64,000 nt of DNA from Persicaria tinctoria (taxonomy: Eukaryota > Streptophyta > Magnoliopsida > Caryophyllales > Polygonaceae): positions 37,461,373-37,525,372 of the forward strand of contig JBANSL010000008.1 in assembly GCA_037127255.1 (NCBI GenBank). Reading direction: 5' to 3'. Below are positions 52,351-62,541 of the stretch, in pieces. Positions within the stretch are counted from its first letter, which is position 1, and every line of letters begins with the position of its first letter. The notes beneath the pieces are model-generated. The model was not told the DNA's origin. It made no database searches and worked only from the letters and a program-made list of their open reading frames with translations. A program made the position numbers and the translations under genes.

Positions 52351-53050
52351 CACACTAATATGTTTCGAGGATCCATGTGTTCTAGTGACTAATTCAGCTG
52401 AGGATCCTACTCCTATTGTGGATTATGGTGAATATTTAGATCTCTGGGAGGATTAATTCTATAAGACACCAACAAAACTATGTTGGTAGTCTTACATTCC
52501 CTCATGAGATGATTAAACTGAGGTAAATAGGGAAGTATCAAAGTTCCTCTACAAGGTATTCTTAATTGCCAACTTTTTCATGTTTAATGTTCTTTCAAAT
52601 TTTGGTTGGGCACAAGAATTTGATTTGCTTTTCAGGGCGTTAACAATGTCTGAATGAGTCTTGAAGGAAGGATAGAATAAACTGTCGAGTCTATGATGTT
52701 AACTAAAGGCGCTTCTTGGGAGGCAAACCAAGGTAAGTTCTTTAGTTTTCAAGTTTGTTCAAATTCCAGTTAGGTATTTAGTCTTTCAAATTAAATAAAA
52801 TGATAGAGTTCCATATAGATATGTGTTTTTGGAGGAGTATTGAGCTAGCCAATGCAGGAAAGTTATCTCGGATTTGGCATCACCGCCAACTAACGCCCGC
52901 CGCTGCCCTCAGTGCTCCAAAGCTTGTTTGTCCGACGATGGTAACCACCACTACCATGACTAAGTAGGTTCTCTTTTCCCTCATTTGTAATTTTATTTTA
53001 AATTTTGTTGTCTTTATATGATTTTCATTTAAGGATGATGATAAGTTTAA
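52351..53050 (+). other. Remaining interior of the gypsy-type element
   Basis: Mostly non-coding. It contains a short frame resuming after the RTE (PIVDYGEYLDLWED) and ends near TTTAAGTGTGGGGGAAAG (about 53043), a purine-rich block found at the 3' side of many plant gypsy elements. No 3' LTR follows, so the element is truncated. Confidence 0.45.
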
Positions 53051-53440
53051 GTGTGGGGGAAAGTTGCATTCTTAAATTCATGCATTCATGTTTATGTTGG
53101 AATGTTTTATTGTTTCTTTGCCATATAATCATACATTCATGTTTATGTTATTGTTATGTATTCATTCATGTTTACTTTCCCATTATCTTATTGCATAAGA
53201 AAAAAGAAAAAAAATTGAAAAATGTCAAAAACCCAAAAATATCATGCATTGCATAAATATGTGTTATTCAACTACTCATCTTGCAATGTTTGTTCTCTAT
53301 TATGTATTTTAGCATGATCATATAAATTCCATGACATGTTAGGATTGTTTAGCCTTGTCCTATAAAATTTGGTTTTCATGTGGAACATTGTTGAACAAAA
53401 ATGCGCGAATAATTGTAAAATATATTTTACTTAATTTTTA
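53051..53440. other. AT-rich DNA, nothing recognised
   Basis: CATTCATGTTTATGTT recurs two or three times at 53085-53170. No coding sequence or element ends were seen. Confidence 0.35.
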
Positions 53441-53449
53441 GAATTTGAG

Positions 53450-53940
53450 TTCGACCCCTTTTGGTTATCCTCTTGATTCAAAGTCATATTGGCACCAAGA
53501 CTTGAGTGGTTTTGGTGATTTGGGCTGCACCCGAATTTTAGCGGGTTGCCTATGTATCTCTTGGAAGAGAATCAAGCCTTACGTAGTTCAGAATATTTGG
53601 ATTGATTTAATTTTTGGGTTTTGGTGATTGAACCCGACGAGCTTGAGCTTTATGTTAGGTGTCCTATGTACCCGTTTGGAACGAGATCAAATCGCTCGAA
53701 GTTCTTTAAAAAAACAAATTTAATTTGATTTGAAATGGGCGATTGAATCCAATATATATTACATTTTAATATCGGATCTCCTACGTAACTCATAAAAGAG
53801 TATCAAATCTTCACATAGTTCTTTTTAGAACTAATATGATTTTTATTTGTTTGACAATTGAACCATACGAGCTTTAGCTTTATGTCCGGTGGCCTACGTA
53901 TCCGATATCTCGGAATCAAATCGGGCGTAATTATTTTGAG
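53450..53940. repeat. Four diverged tandem repeats of about 115-120 bp
   Basis: Each unit has GATTGAACCC-like, CCTACGTATCC-like and GAATCAAATC..GTAGTTC-like segments in the same order (units near 53485, 53600, 53720, 53830). Similar CCTACGTATCC words occur in LTRs of plant gypsy elements, so this is probably a fragment of one. There is no open frame across it. Confidence 0.65.
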
Positions 53941-54265
53941 AACCACTTGAATTTTAGGAAATTTCATTTGAGATTTTTACTCCGCTTTGTCTTAGAGCTC
54001 AATTTTAAAATCGACTCACTAGAATAAACTGGCATCGAAATTTTACGAGTTTAACTTTATAATTTTGTTAAACCCAATTTCTAATTTATACCAATTATAA
54101 TTCTTATTTTTTTAGTGGGTCAATTTTGTAATTAAATATATTTGTCTCAAAATACATATATGTATATTCACTGTATGTTGTAACTCCCCACTTTATTTTT
54201 TTAAAGCCAAAGGGCTGGCCCTAGTTTAAGTACTAATTTAATTTGTTTTTAACCCCTTCTTTTTT
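53941..54265. other. AT-rich DNA, nothing recognised
   Basis: No element end, coding region or RNA gene is visible in this stretch. Confidence 0.35.
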
Positions 54266-54499
54266 TTTGTGGAAACTATGTACACCGCAAATCCACACGT
54301 CTAAAGAGACGTGGTTGCACGTCGGAATTTATGAGATTGCAATGAATTAGGGTTTGAATATGTGTTTTGGATTGATTGATGGTAAACATATATAGTTACA
54401 ATATCATAGACTTTCCTCCTTATAGATATACTTTCCTATACAAGATAAAAATCAAATATTCGATTCACAAGGTAAGGATTTACATTGGCTAATACCCCC

Positions 54500-54692
54500 G
54501 GCAAGCTCAAGGGCGCTTGCAAACTTGGAGCTTGTGACGCAAGTGGGCAACACGAGTAGGACCCAACGCCTTAGTAAAGATGTCAGCATATTGCATAGTA
54601 GACGAGACATGACGAACTACAAGCTGGCGGCGCTCGACCTGTTCTTGGACGAAGAAGTAGTCTAGAGCAATGTGTTTGGAGCGAGAGCCGGC
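54500..54692 (-). pseudogene. Copia B RNase H, C-terminal end
   Basis: Reads SRSKHIALDYFFVQEQVERR and YADIFTKAL, the standard end of copia RNase H (K-H-I-D-x-x-H/F and ADxxTK motifs). It is separated from the rest by the solo LTR, and the CCGGC duplication (54688-54692, 56635-56639) falls in the SRS codons. Confidence 0.88.
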
Positions 54693-56634
54693 TGTTGTAG
54701 GAGGAAATCGAGTTTAAAATATAAAATATAAATCAAACCAGATTGTGCCCACGCAAATAATTACAAGACCTCCTCCTGATGCAGCAACGGGAAGTCAGGA
54801 TCGATCCACGAGGAAGCGTGTCAACGGATCCTAGGCAGCGGAGAAATCTCACAGAAGTGGTCGACAACAGGGGTCCTAGATCTTGAGTACAGTTACTCGA
54901 CAGAAGATCGGACAATCGAACAGCGCAGCAGCAACTCCCGTCGGTGTTGTTTGAGATCGAGTAAGCCCTACTCGAGATCGAGTAAGCTTGTCGACGTCGG
55001 GTTGGCTTTGTCGATCACCTACACACAGAAGCTACATCGACCTGGATCGAGAATCAGTACTCGATATCGAGGAGTGCAAGTCGATATCGAGGAAGACAGA
55101 AAACTAAAACGAAATAAAATAAAGACAAATGCTTTGGGATTCTCGAAATAAACTGTATGTAAAAGACTTCCAAGATTGGGGTTGCGACAACGATAACCAA
55201 GCATGCATAAGGCAGAAATAAAACAGATAATCATGTAACTTGCATCAAAGGACTAAGCTTTCGCCTTTTCCAACAATTAGACAACTCTTTCAAGAAACCC
55301 TAATTGTCTCTACCGATTTTATGTTTACAATCCAAGTTGTTGGCATGGACCTCCATTAGATGCGTAATAAACACATTACAAGTAGTAGATGGTCAAAACA
55401 TGATAAAAGTCGGATCTTTACCTCAAACACGCATGGCTATCGTTGGGCTCGCCCCAACCCTAGAAGTGGGTGGACTAGTCGCGCTTCATTGCAACCTCAG
55501 ACATTGATTGATGAAAAGAAGCTTGCATTAAACTAAATTCAAAGCCTTTACAATCCCGGCAATCCAACTCTCGTTGAATGCCAAAACCCTAAAACCTTCG
55601 AACTCCTACAACTTCTTTAACTCTGAATTGGATGATTGAAAAACCAGCCCCATGGGCTTTAATTATAGCCTTCTAATCCTTGCTATTGAAGGATAGAATA
55701 TATATATATATATACACACACACACATATATTCAAATCTATATCTAAAGCATTAAAGATAAATAAATGCAACAACATAATTAAATCTAAAAAAGGGAATT
55801 ATATCTAAAAAGTCTTCAAGTGGATAAATCTTCTCCTTCATGATGTAACTTGATAGAATCGGATAGACTCGGCAATCTTCGGCCCCAAGGAATCCCAATC
55901 CGAGTAGGATAGCTTAAACCGCGTTACGCATCTCTGGAAGATTTCCTCGATCTCGAGGAGTTTTCCTCGATCTTGAGTTGGGTGGTCATCGACTTCAGCT
56001 GCTCGGCGTCTCGGGTTGCTCTTCCTCGATGTGCTCGGACTCTGGCTCCTGGGGTGTCCTCGATCTCGAGGAAATAACTCGATCTCGAGTTGAGGTGGCT
56101 CATCGTCTTGGCCTTCTAGTGTTGTCGAGCAACTCTTCTCGACATGCTCGGACAGGTGCTCGGCTTTGTCGACATCGAGGAAAGTCCTCGACATCGTGTT
56201 GTGGTGTTCGGGTGCCAGGTCGAGTAGCACTCCTCGGCATCCTCGGGTAGGCTCTCCTCGACTCCGGGTTGTCTCTGAGGCTTTGTCGATCTCGAGTACA
56301 TAACTCGATCTCGAGTAAGGTGTTGGAGTCGGGTTGGCTCGTCTTCAGCTTCTCGACATGGGCTCCCCGATCAGTGTAGTGTCCATGCTCTTTTGTCGAT
56401 ATCGATGAAACAAAGTCGATATCGAGTACCTTTGGGCTCCCGTCTTTGCTCCTTTGTTTTCTCCCAAAATGGCTCCATATTCTGCAATATTGAACAGAAA
56501 CTTATGTAGATCTCCATTTCTGACAAATAAACATAAACTACATAAATTGGACATATTCCCAACCCGAAATATGCAAAGTGTATAGAATATGGAACTAAAA
56601 TATGCATAAAGACATGGCTACTTTAGAGACATCA
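54693..56634 (-). mobile_element. Solo LTR of the Athila-like family (1.94 kb)
   Basis: Begins TGTTGTAGGAGG and ends GAGACATCA, flanked by CCGGC on both sides. It matches the 24.6-26.9 kb LTR in overall order (GGAAGTCAGGATCGA block, degenerate TATA near 55660, TCGA arrays at 55.93-56.43 kb, ACATGGC near the end). No internal region remains, so LTR-LTR recombination removed it. Confidence 0.92.
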
Positions 56635-56639
56635 CCGGC

Positions 56640-57087
56640 GAAAGGATTGTGAGTCATAAAAGTGGCTCCCAAGTCGTCAAAGAGGAGGATTTGCGTGGGA
56701 GCTCGAGACTGCAGCTCATGTAGGAGTTGGTAGAGCCGGAGGAGTTCTGCAGCAGTGTAAGCCAAGGCACGGAACTCGGCTTCAGTGCTTGAGCAAGCCA
56801 ACACCTTTTGTTTGTGAGACGTCCAGCTGATGAGATTGGGTCCATGAAAAATTGCAAAGCCATATTGCGAACGATAGTCACCAAGGTCAGAAGCCCAACC
56901 AACATCACCATATGCAACCAGAGAATGAGTGGTAGCCGGCTAAAAGAGGAGGTCGTGGCATTGAGTCCCCTTAAGATAGCGCAGGATGTGCTTGACAGCT
57001 TGCCAGTGCGAACCCGTGGGGGAGTGCATGAACTGACAGACATGGTTGACGACATAAGTAATCTCTGGGCGACTGATGGTGACGTAC
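56640..57087 (-). pseudogene. Copia B RNase H, N-terminal part
   Basis: In the minus frames: SRPEITYVVNHVCQFMH, then ASDLGDYRSQYGFAIFHGPN and SWTSHKQKVLACSSTEAEFR with the SSTEAE catalytic region, then RAPTQILLFDDLGATFMTHN. Here the acidic D of the usual CDN/CDS motif is preserved but the context is changed. Small frameshifts occur around 56.9 kb. Confidence 0.85.
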
Positions 57088-58223
57088 TGATGTGATCGTA
57101 GTCACCCATGAGATTGACTCTTTTTTTCCTACAAAGGTTTGCCTTCGGAGCAGAACATCAACTTTCCTTTATGAAGATTGTGTGGCGACACCTTGGTATT
57201 TTGGCTCGTTTTGGCTCTATAAAATTTAGATTGAAGCCGATGAGCACTTGCTAGAAAGATATTTTAAGTGGCTACAACTTTATTGAAGAATGCAGTCATC
57301 AAATCAGCTTGGAAGATGGCCGAAACCTGGGATCTTTGGAGCAGTCCGAAAATCAAGCAGCTTATCGAAAATGCAATAAATGAAGACGGAATGCAATAAG
57401 TAAAGTTAGATTAAATGACAGGGCTTTATAGATTTCCGAACTTCCATCTCTTTTATGGAAACCAAGACCATTTGGTTCCCCCCATTATGGTTGCACATCT
57501 CTCCGTCATTAGTTTATCGATTTATTTTAATTTCTTTTATTTTTCATAGCATCCATATTTTCCTATATAAAGGGATGTAAGAGCTTCTTTTGTTAAACAA
57601 GTTAAAGTTGTATTTGGAGAAAAAGTGAGCCTTTTAGCTTCCAGTGATTCGAGTCAAGAATCTCGTTCTTAGGTGAGAGGCCGAGAACAAAACCTTCGGT
57701 GAGAGGCTGAAGGAGATTCCTTAGTGAGAGATGACGGAATCAAAGGGTCGGAAACACTCGGAGTGCGAGACCGAAAGTGTGGAAGATCAAGTGTTGGAGA
57801 GAGCTCGGAGTGCGAGGCCAAGAGTGCTCTTGCATCACATATCCCTCAAACCACATCCTCTACCCTACCATCATTCTAAGGCCTTTCACAGCCCCATTAT
57901 CACCCTCAAATCACCCTAAAACGTCACTCCCAAAACAGCCATCAATTCCTCGTTCAGATTCGTTTATGCTCAGGCGACGTCTCGGTAAAACGCTGTTCTC
58001 CGCTTCGTCTGACATCCGATTGATGAGATCTGCCCCAATACGCGACCACAACTTCAAGATCAACAAAATTAGTACTTGCACATCCCTAGAAGCCAAGCCA
58101 ATTGGCGGAAAATTTCCAATCTTTGAAGGCTGGTCTGTTGGCTTAGAAGTTGTCCACAATTTCCCGACTTCTCGGAACTCTCGTCGCCGGTCCTTTTGCT
58201 CGACCTCGGGTCCGAGAAGGTCA
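57088..58223 (+). mobile_element. Solo LTR of a third family (1.1 kb)
   Basis: TGATGTGATCG at the start and GGTCA at the end, flanked by CGTAC (57083-57087) and CATAC (58224-58228), a duplication with one change. Joining the flanks restores the copia codons for ALRYVTISRP. A TATATAAAG box at 57564-57572 on the plus strand suggests its orientation. It contains repeated GAGAGGC/GGAGTGCGAG words downstream of the TATA box. No related copy is in the window. Confidence 0.75.
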
Positions 58224-58228
58224 CATAC

Positions 58229-59100
58229 CGTAGGGCCCTAACCGTCTGTCGGTAAAGCCAAGGATCAAGGAAGGGGTCACTGTCGGGGAGAAGCTTGGAG
58301 TTCGGGTCAGCAGGAGAGCCAATGGCGCGAGCATCACTCATCTTAGCCTGACGAAGAATGTCCTCAATGTATTTGGTTTGGCTGAGGTGAAGACCAGACT
58401 TCAGCCATTGAACCTCAACCCTAAGAAAAAAATGCAAAGGACCAAGGTCCTTGAGAGAAAATGCACGATGTATGGTTCGAGTGAACTCCTCAATGAGAGT
58501 AGGACTGCTCCCGGTAGCAAAGAGGTCATCAACATATGCAAGTACATACATGGTGGCATGAGGACTATGATGGATGAAGAGAGACGTGTCGGAGATGCAT
58601 CTATGTAGCCGTTGGGACAGTAAGAACTGCTTGAGCTTAATGATCCAGGCCCGAGGAGCTTGCTTGAGCCCATAGAGAGCCTTGTCCAGGCGGCATACAT
58701 GAGTAGAACAACTAGGATCAATAAAGCCGGGTGACTGGTCCATATAAACAGTCTTATTCAAGTTACCATTAAGAAAGGCGTTGTTGACATCATGTTGACG
58801 GATAGGCCAGTTGCGACTCAAAGCTAGGGAGAGAACCATGCGGACTGTGGTAGGTTTGACTACAGGACTGAATGTATGAAAGTAGTCTATGCCTTCCTCT
58901 TGGTGGAATCCTTTGGCCATAAAACGAGCCTTGAAGCGCTGAATAGACCCATCGATATTTTCCTTCAACCTGTAGACCCATTTACAACCAACAACATTAG
59001 TAGCCACAACTTGGGGAACGAGTGTCCATGTTTTATTTCTCATAAGGGCATAATATTCATCATGCATGGCGGATTGCCAGTTGGGATCGAATGCGGCCTG
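58229..59100 (-). pseudogene. Copia B reverse transcriptase
   Basis: Nearly intact RT: NKTWTLVPQV, NVVGCKWVYRLKENIDGSIQ, GIDYFHTFSPVVKPTTVRMV, QHDVNNAFLNGNLNKTVYMD, LDKALYGLKQAPRAWIIKLK and the catalytic YVDDLFATG. It ends at the LTR insertion in ALRYV. The conserved DVKNAF/DVNNAF aspartate and the YVDD pair are all present, so this domain was inactivated mainly by insertion. Confidence 0.9.
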
Positions 59101-59846
59101 TCGTGAGGTTTGGGGCTCATACGGTGGAGGTGTTGTTGTTGATGTTTAGGCCTTAGGACAAAGGTTGTTTGATTTGGCACATGTGGTCATGGGATGGAAA
59201 GAGGTATCACTAGTACGAAAATAGGACGGAACGGGGATGGTGGGTGATGGTTCAACCGTGGGAGTGGTAGGGGTGACGATGAGGGAGAGGGAGCAGTGGG
59301 ACGGGGAAGTGAAGGAGGTGGTGTAGGAGTTGGGGTGGTTTTTGGGGTAATGTCCGGAGATGAGGACGAAGAGGGCGATAGGGAAGCAGACGGCGAGGAG
59401 GACAGTTCGGTGGGGGCAGCAGCAAGGAGAGGAGATGCGTGGTGTATGGAAGAGGGATTGGGTTAGGAGGTGACATGGGAGGGGCGGAAAATTGAGGGCA
59501 AGGGTAAACGTCTTCATTGAACACGACGGGTCTCGCGATATACATCCGTGATGTGGGAGGGTGATAGCATTTGTAACCTTTGTGTTTGGTGCTGAAACCT
59601 AAGAATAGACATAGAAGTGAGCGGAAGTCAAGTTTAGAATTGGTGTATAGACAAAGCCACGAAGGAAAGGGTAACACATACATCCGAAGATGCGAAAAAA
59701 ACTCATAATCTGGGACTTGTTGGAAGAGTTTTTGATAGGGTGACTCAAAGTCGAGAGTAGGGGTAATGGTGCGGTTATGAAGATAGGTGGCGGTGTGGAA
59801 CGCTTCCTCCCAGAAGGCAAGACATTTCTCAATGATGATGCGATTT
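59101..59846 (-). pseudogene. Copia B integrase C-terminal part and linker
   Basis: Minus-strand frames read IIIEKCLAFWEEAFHTATYL, FFRIFGCMCYPFLRGFVYT, then FRSLLCLFLGFSTKHKGYKC (in the usual order P-Y...FGC.CYP...LGYS..HKGY), then a Pro/Ser-rich linker toward the RT. Frameshifts are frequent. The solo LTR at 59847 splits it from the DDE core. Confidence 0.8.
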
Positions 59847-61253
59847 TGACGGAAGGGAAACGTCGTTAGATTTCACCTCGCCAAAGAAATAACCCAAACT
59901 AATAAACTAAACTAGCAACCTAGTATAGCGGATAAGTAAGGGGTCGAACCCACAGAGAAACAAGTATTTAAATGCAATGCGTATTTACCAACTATGACAC
60001 TAACAAAGGACTAAGAACACGAATGAGGAAAGACAACATAAATAAACTAAGACAAAGATATGGATGGAAACAAAGAGAATACAAAAGGTAAGAGTGTGGT
60101 TTGCCTACAATTTGCAACATTGGTTGATTTATTGATCCTTGAGATGAATGCAATATTATTCCTAAGCCTATGTCGACTTGACTAAAGTTGAAGGATCCAC
60201 AGAGATACAATCACCTTATTCAATATTACTAAAGAATAGAATTAATAACTCAAGTACTTAGACCAATTGGCACATTGATTCAATGCAATTAAGACAGATA
60301 GGCGCATACCGAACTCAGCCCTAATTGAATCTACACAACATAGATCAACTGTTATGGTCCACTTCAAAGGCATATAAATATCACTAAATCAATTACTTCA
60401 TTTGCTATCAAGAAACCAACAACGGATTCATAACATAAATGCGAATTCTAACTTGATGCGCGGTCATAGGAAGAATCACAAATATAAAGAATGAAGAACA
60501 AGATGATAAATAAACTCATGAATAATATAGAAATCAAGTCTCACAATCAACCATCCAAGTATTGAATCATAGCAAAACCACAAGAATTCTAGGCAAGTAT
60601 AAGAAACCTTGAATCCCTAAAATTAAATCTTCTCATTGTAATGAGTTTATTGGGAAAATAACTCAATTAGTTGTTAGTTGATTGAATGAATGCTGGAAAT
60701 ACGTCTAATATAGGGCTCAAAGGCATCGGCCAAAACTTTAGGAAAGATAGATGAAAGTTCTCATAAAGATAGACTGGGTCGTGTATCGCAAATCCGGGAT
60801 CTGACGAGGCGGCGGGCACCGTGGAAATGGCGGTGGGCGCCGTTCCTACAGTGTTGACAGATTCGGCAGACTGAACTTGTAACGCACTTACTGGAGTCAT
60901 CCTTTGTTCGATTGATGTATATTAATATGCGTCGGAATGCTCTTTTCAAGAACTATGATTTTCATGAAGACCTCAGAAGCTAATTCCAAGTTTTCAGGAC
61001 CTTAAAGAAGGGGTTTCTCCATGTTCTCCATTTTCGCTCTTGTTCTTTAGCTCTTCTTTTTCCACTTTGCTCCATTCTTTCTCCACCTTTCGAGGCCGGA
61101 TCTTATAACCCTCAAATAAACACTAGCAACCGTAGATTTTGCACTTCGAATACTAAATGACCAAGAGTATGAATAAGCTTATTAAACATGCAACATGACT
61201 CTCTAATGCACCTAAGATCTACCTATAATGCCTATATAAAATATGCATTATCA
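59847..61253 (-). mobile_element. Solo LTR related to the 48.5-50.8 kb gypsy-type element
   Basis: On the minus strand it starts TGATAATGCATATTTTATAT and ends CTTCCGTCA, flanked by GATTT (59842-59846 and 61254-61258). At 1407 bp it is the only uninterrupted copy of this LTR in the window and allows the nested pair at 48.5-50.8 kb to be read. Confidence 0.92.
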
Positions 61254-61258
61254 GATTT

Positions 61259-62108
61259 CGTCTTTTTGTAGCTCCATTTTGCTCGGGAGTGTGAGGACAA
61301 GAGACTCTATGAAGAATGCCCTGTTAGGTAAGGAAATTGGAGAGAGGACGATATTTGCCACCCTAATCTAATTGAACACACACTTAATAGAAGTCTCGAA
61401 CTGAGTTCTGATCATGGAGTGGAATTTGACAAAGGTATCATATACTTGTGACTTGTGGGAAAGAATGTAGATCCACACGAAGTGAGTGGCGTCATCAGTA
61501 AACAAAATGAAAAAGCGAGAGCCAGATAAAGACATAGTGGACGCTGGTCCCCAAACATCTGAATATATTAAATCAAAAGGATTTTGTGAATGTTGACGAA
61601 CATGAGACAAATGAAAACGCTAACTCTTTCCTAACTGACACGCTTCACAGATACTGGGAAGCTTATTTAAGCAAGTGGGTAAATGAAATTGAGACACTAG
61701 ACGACGAAGAACAAACAAATGCGGATGAGTGAGACGATGATGCCAACCCTCAAGGGATGTGTGAGAGGCGACAAGAACAACTGACGTAGGGGAGCTGAGC
61801 TGGGAAGCGATAGGGCTGGATAGGCGGTAAAGACCATGATCAACGACCCCGTGGAGTAGAGTGTGCCCCTGCAAAGTCTTGATAAGGCAATCGTGAGGGT
61901 GAAAAAGAACACATACATTGTTGTCTTTTGTTAGTTTGGATATGATTAGCAAATTTTTGGTGATTTTGGGAACAAGTAAAACAAATTTAAGCTTTGAGGG
62001 AATGGTAGGGGACGGAAGAATAGCATGACCAGTATGAGAAATAAAAAGACGGTTACCATTCCTAACTTGGAGCTTGTCATCCCCGCGATACTTCTCACTG
62101 ACATTCAT
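61259..62108 (-). pseudogene. Copia B pre-integrase and integrase core
   Basis: The HHCC region reads WHHRLTHPHLFVLRRLVSQ and CEACQLGKS. The core follows with DLIYSDVWGPASTMSLSGSR and ILFTDDATHFVWIYIL, then damaged sequence after FETSIKCVFN (a stop where the DNG block is expected), and VSCPHTPEQNGATKRRN. In the last motif Lys replaces the catalytic Glu, as also seen in the other copia element. Confidence 0.85.
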
Positions 62109-62541
62109 CTTGTGAAAGTCATTGGTGACATAGTCTGTAGCTCCATAGTCGAAGTACCATGACGGATCAACAAAGGAGGAGGGCGAGACAGTGTTGGTGG
62201 AGCGAGATGGAGGACCCTGTTGTGAGGGCTAATTCGGATTGGAGCGAGTGGCAGGGAACTCAGTGTGGTTGTTTCAATTGTAGTAGGTGAGTGCCTCATG
62301 GCTGAGCTTGCCACATATCTGACATTGCAGACGCCCTTTTCCGCGACCACTAGACCCATAGGAGCCACGTCCCCCGGACTGACCGGAGCCTCTACCGGAG
62401 CCAAATTGTCCAATGGTCTATCTGGAAGACTTGGACGAGGAGTTATTCACCTATGATTGAGATTGTTGACTGGTGTTGGATGGGGAAAGAGGTGTCGATT
62501 GTGGTGCCTGAGAGATGGGTGGAGTGGAGTCACGCAACAGC
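62109..62541 (-). pseudogene. Copia B gag end, zinc knuckle and protease start
   Basis: Contains a Ser/Gln-rich stretch (TSQQSQSQVNNSSSKSS), an in-frame stop, a Gly-rich GSGRGSGQSGGRG segment, and a knuckle CQICGKLSHEALTYYN in which the last Cys is replaced by Thr or Tyr. The protease start is SWYFDYGATDYVTND, where the usual DSG is DYG. The N-terminal gag is lost to the LTR at 62542. Confidence 0.8.

Larger units (their letters stand above)
54266..62541 (-). mobile_element. Copia element B, interrupted by three solo LTRs
   Basis: Read on the minus strand: gag end and zinc knuckle (62.5-62.2 kb), protease (62.15), integrase (62.0-61.26 and 59.84-59.1), RT (59.1-58.23), RNase H (57.08-56.64 and 54.69-54.5), then a short 3' LTR-like end (about 54.27-54.41). 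Three different LTRs, each with a 5-bp duplication, interrupt it at 59847-61253, 57088-58223 and 54693-56634. Its 5' end is cut at 62541 by a fourth LTR. Removing the inserts restores colinear copia pol. Confidence 0.9.

Noticed and set aside
57731..58241. Plus-strand frame of about 154 codons in the third-family LTR
   Set aside because: It crosses the LTR end into copia antisense sequence, so it cannot be an original gene.
59146..59683. Pro/His-rich minus-strand frames as a separate gene
   Set aside because: They fall in the Pro/Ser-rich linker between copia integrase and RT in a shifted frame.
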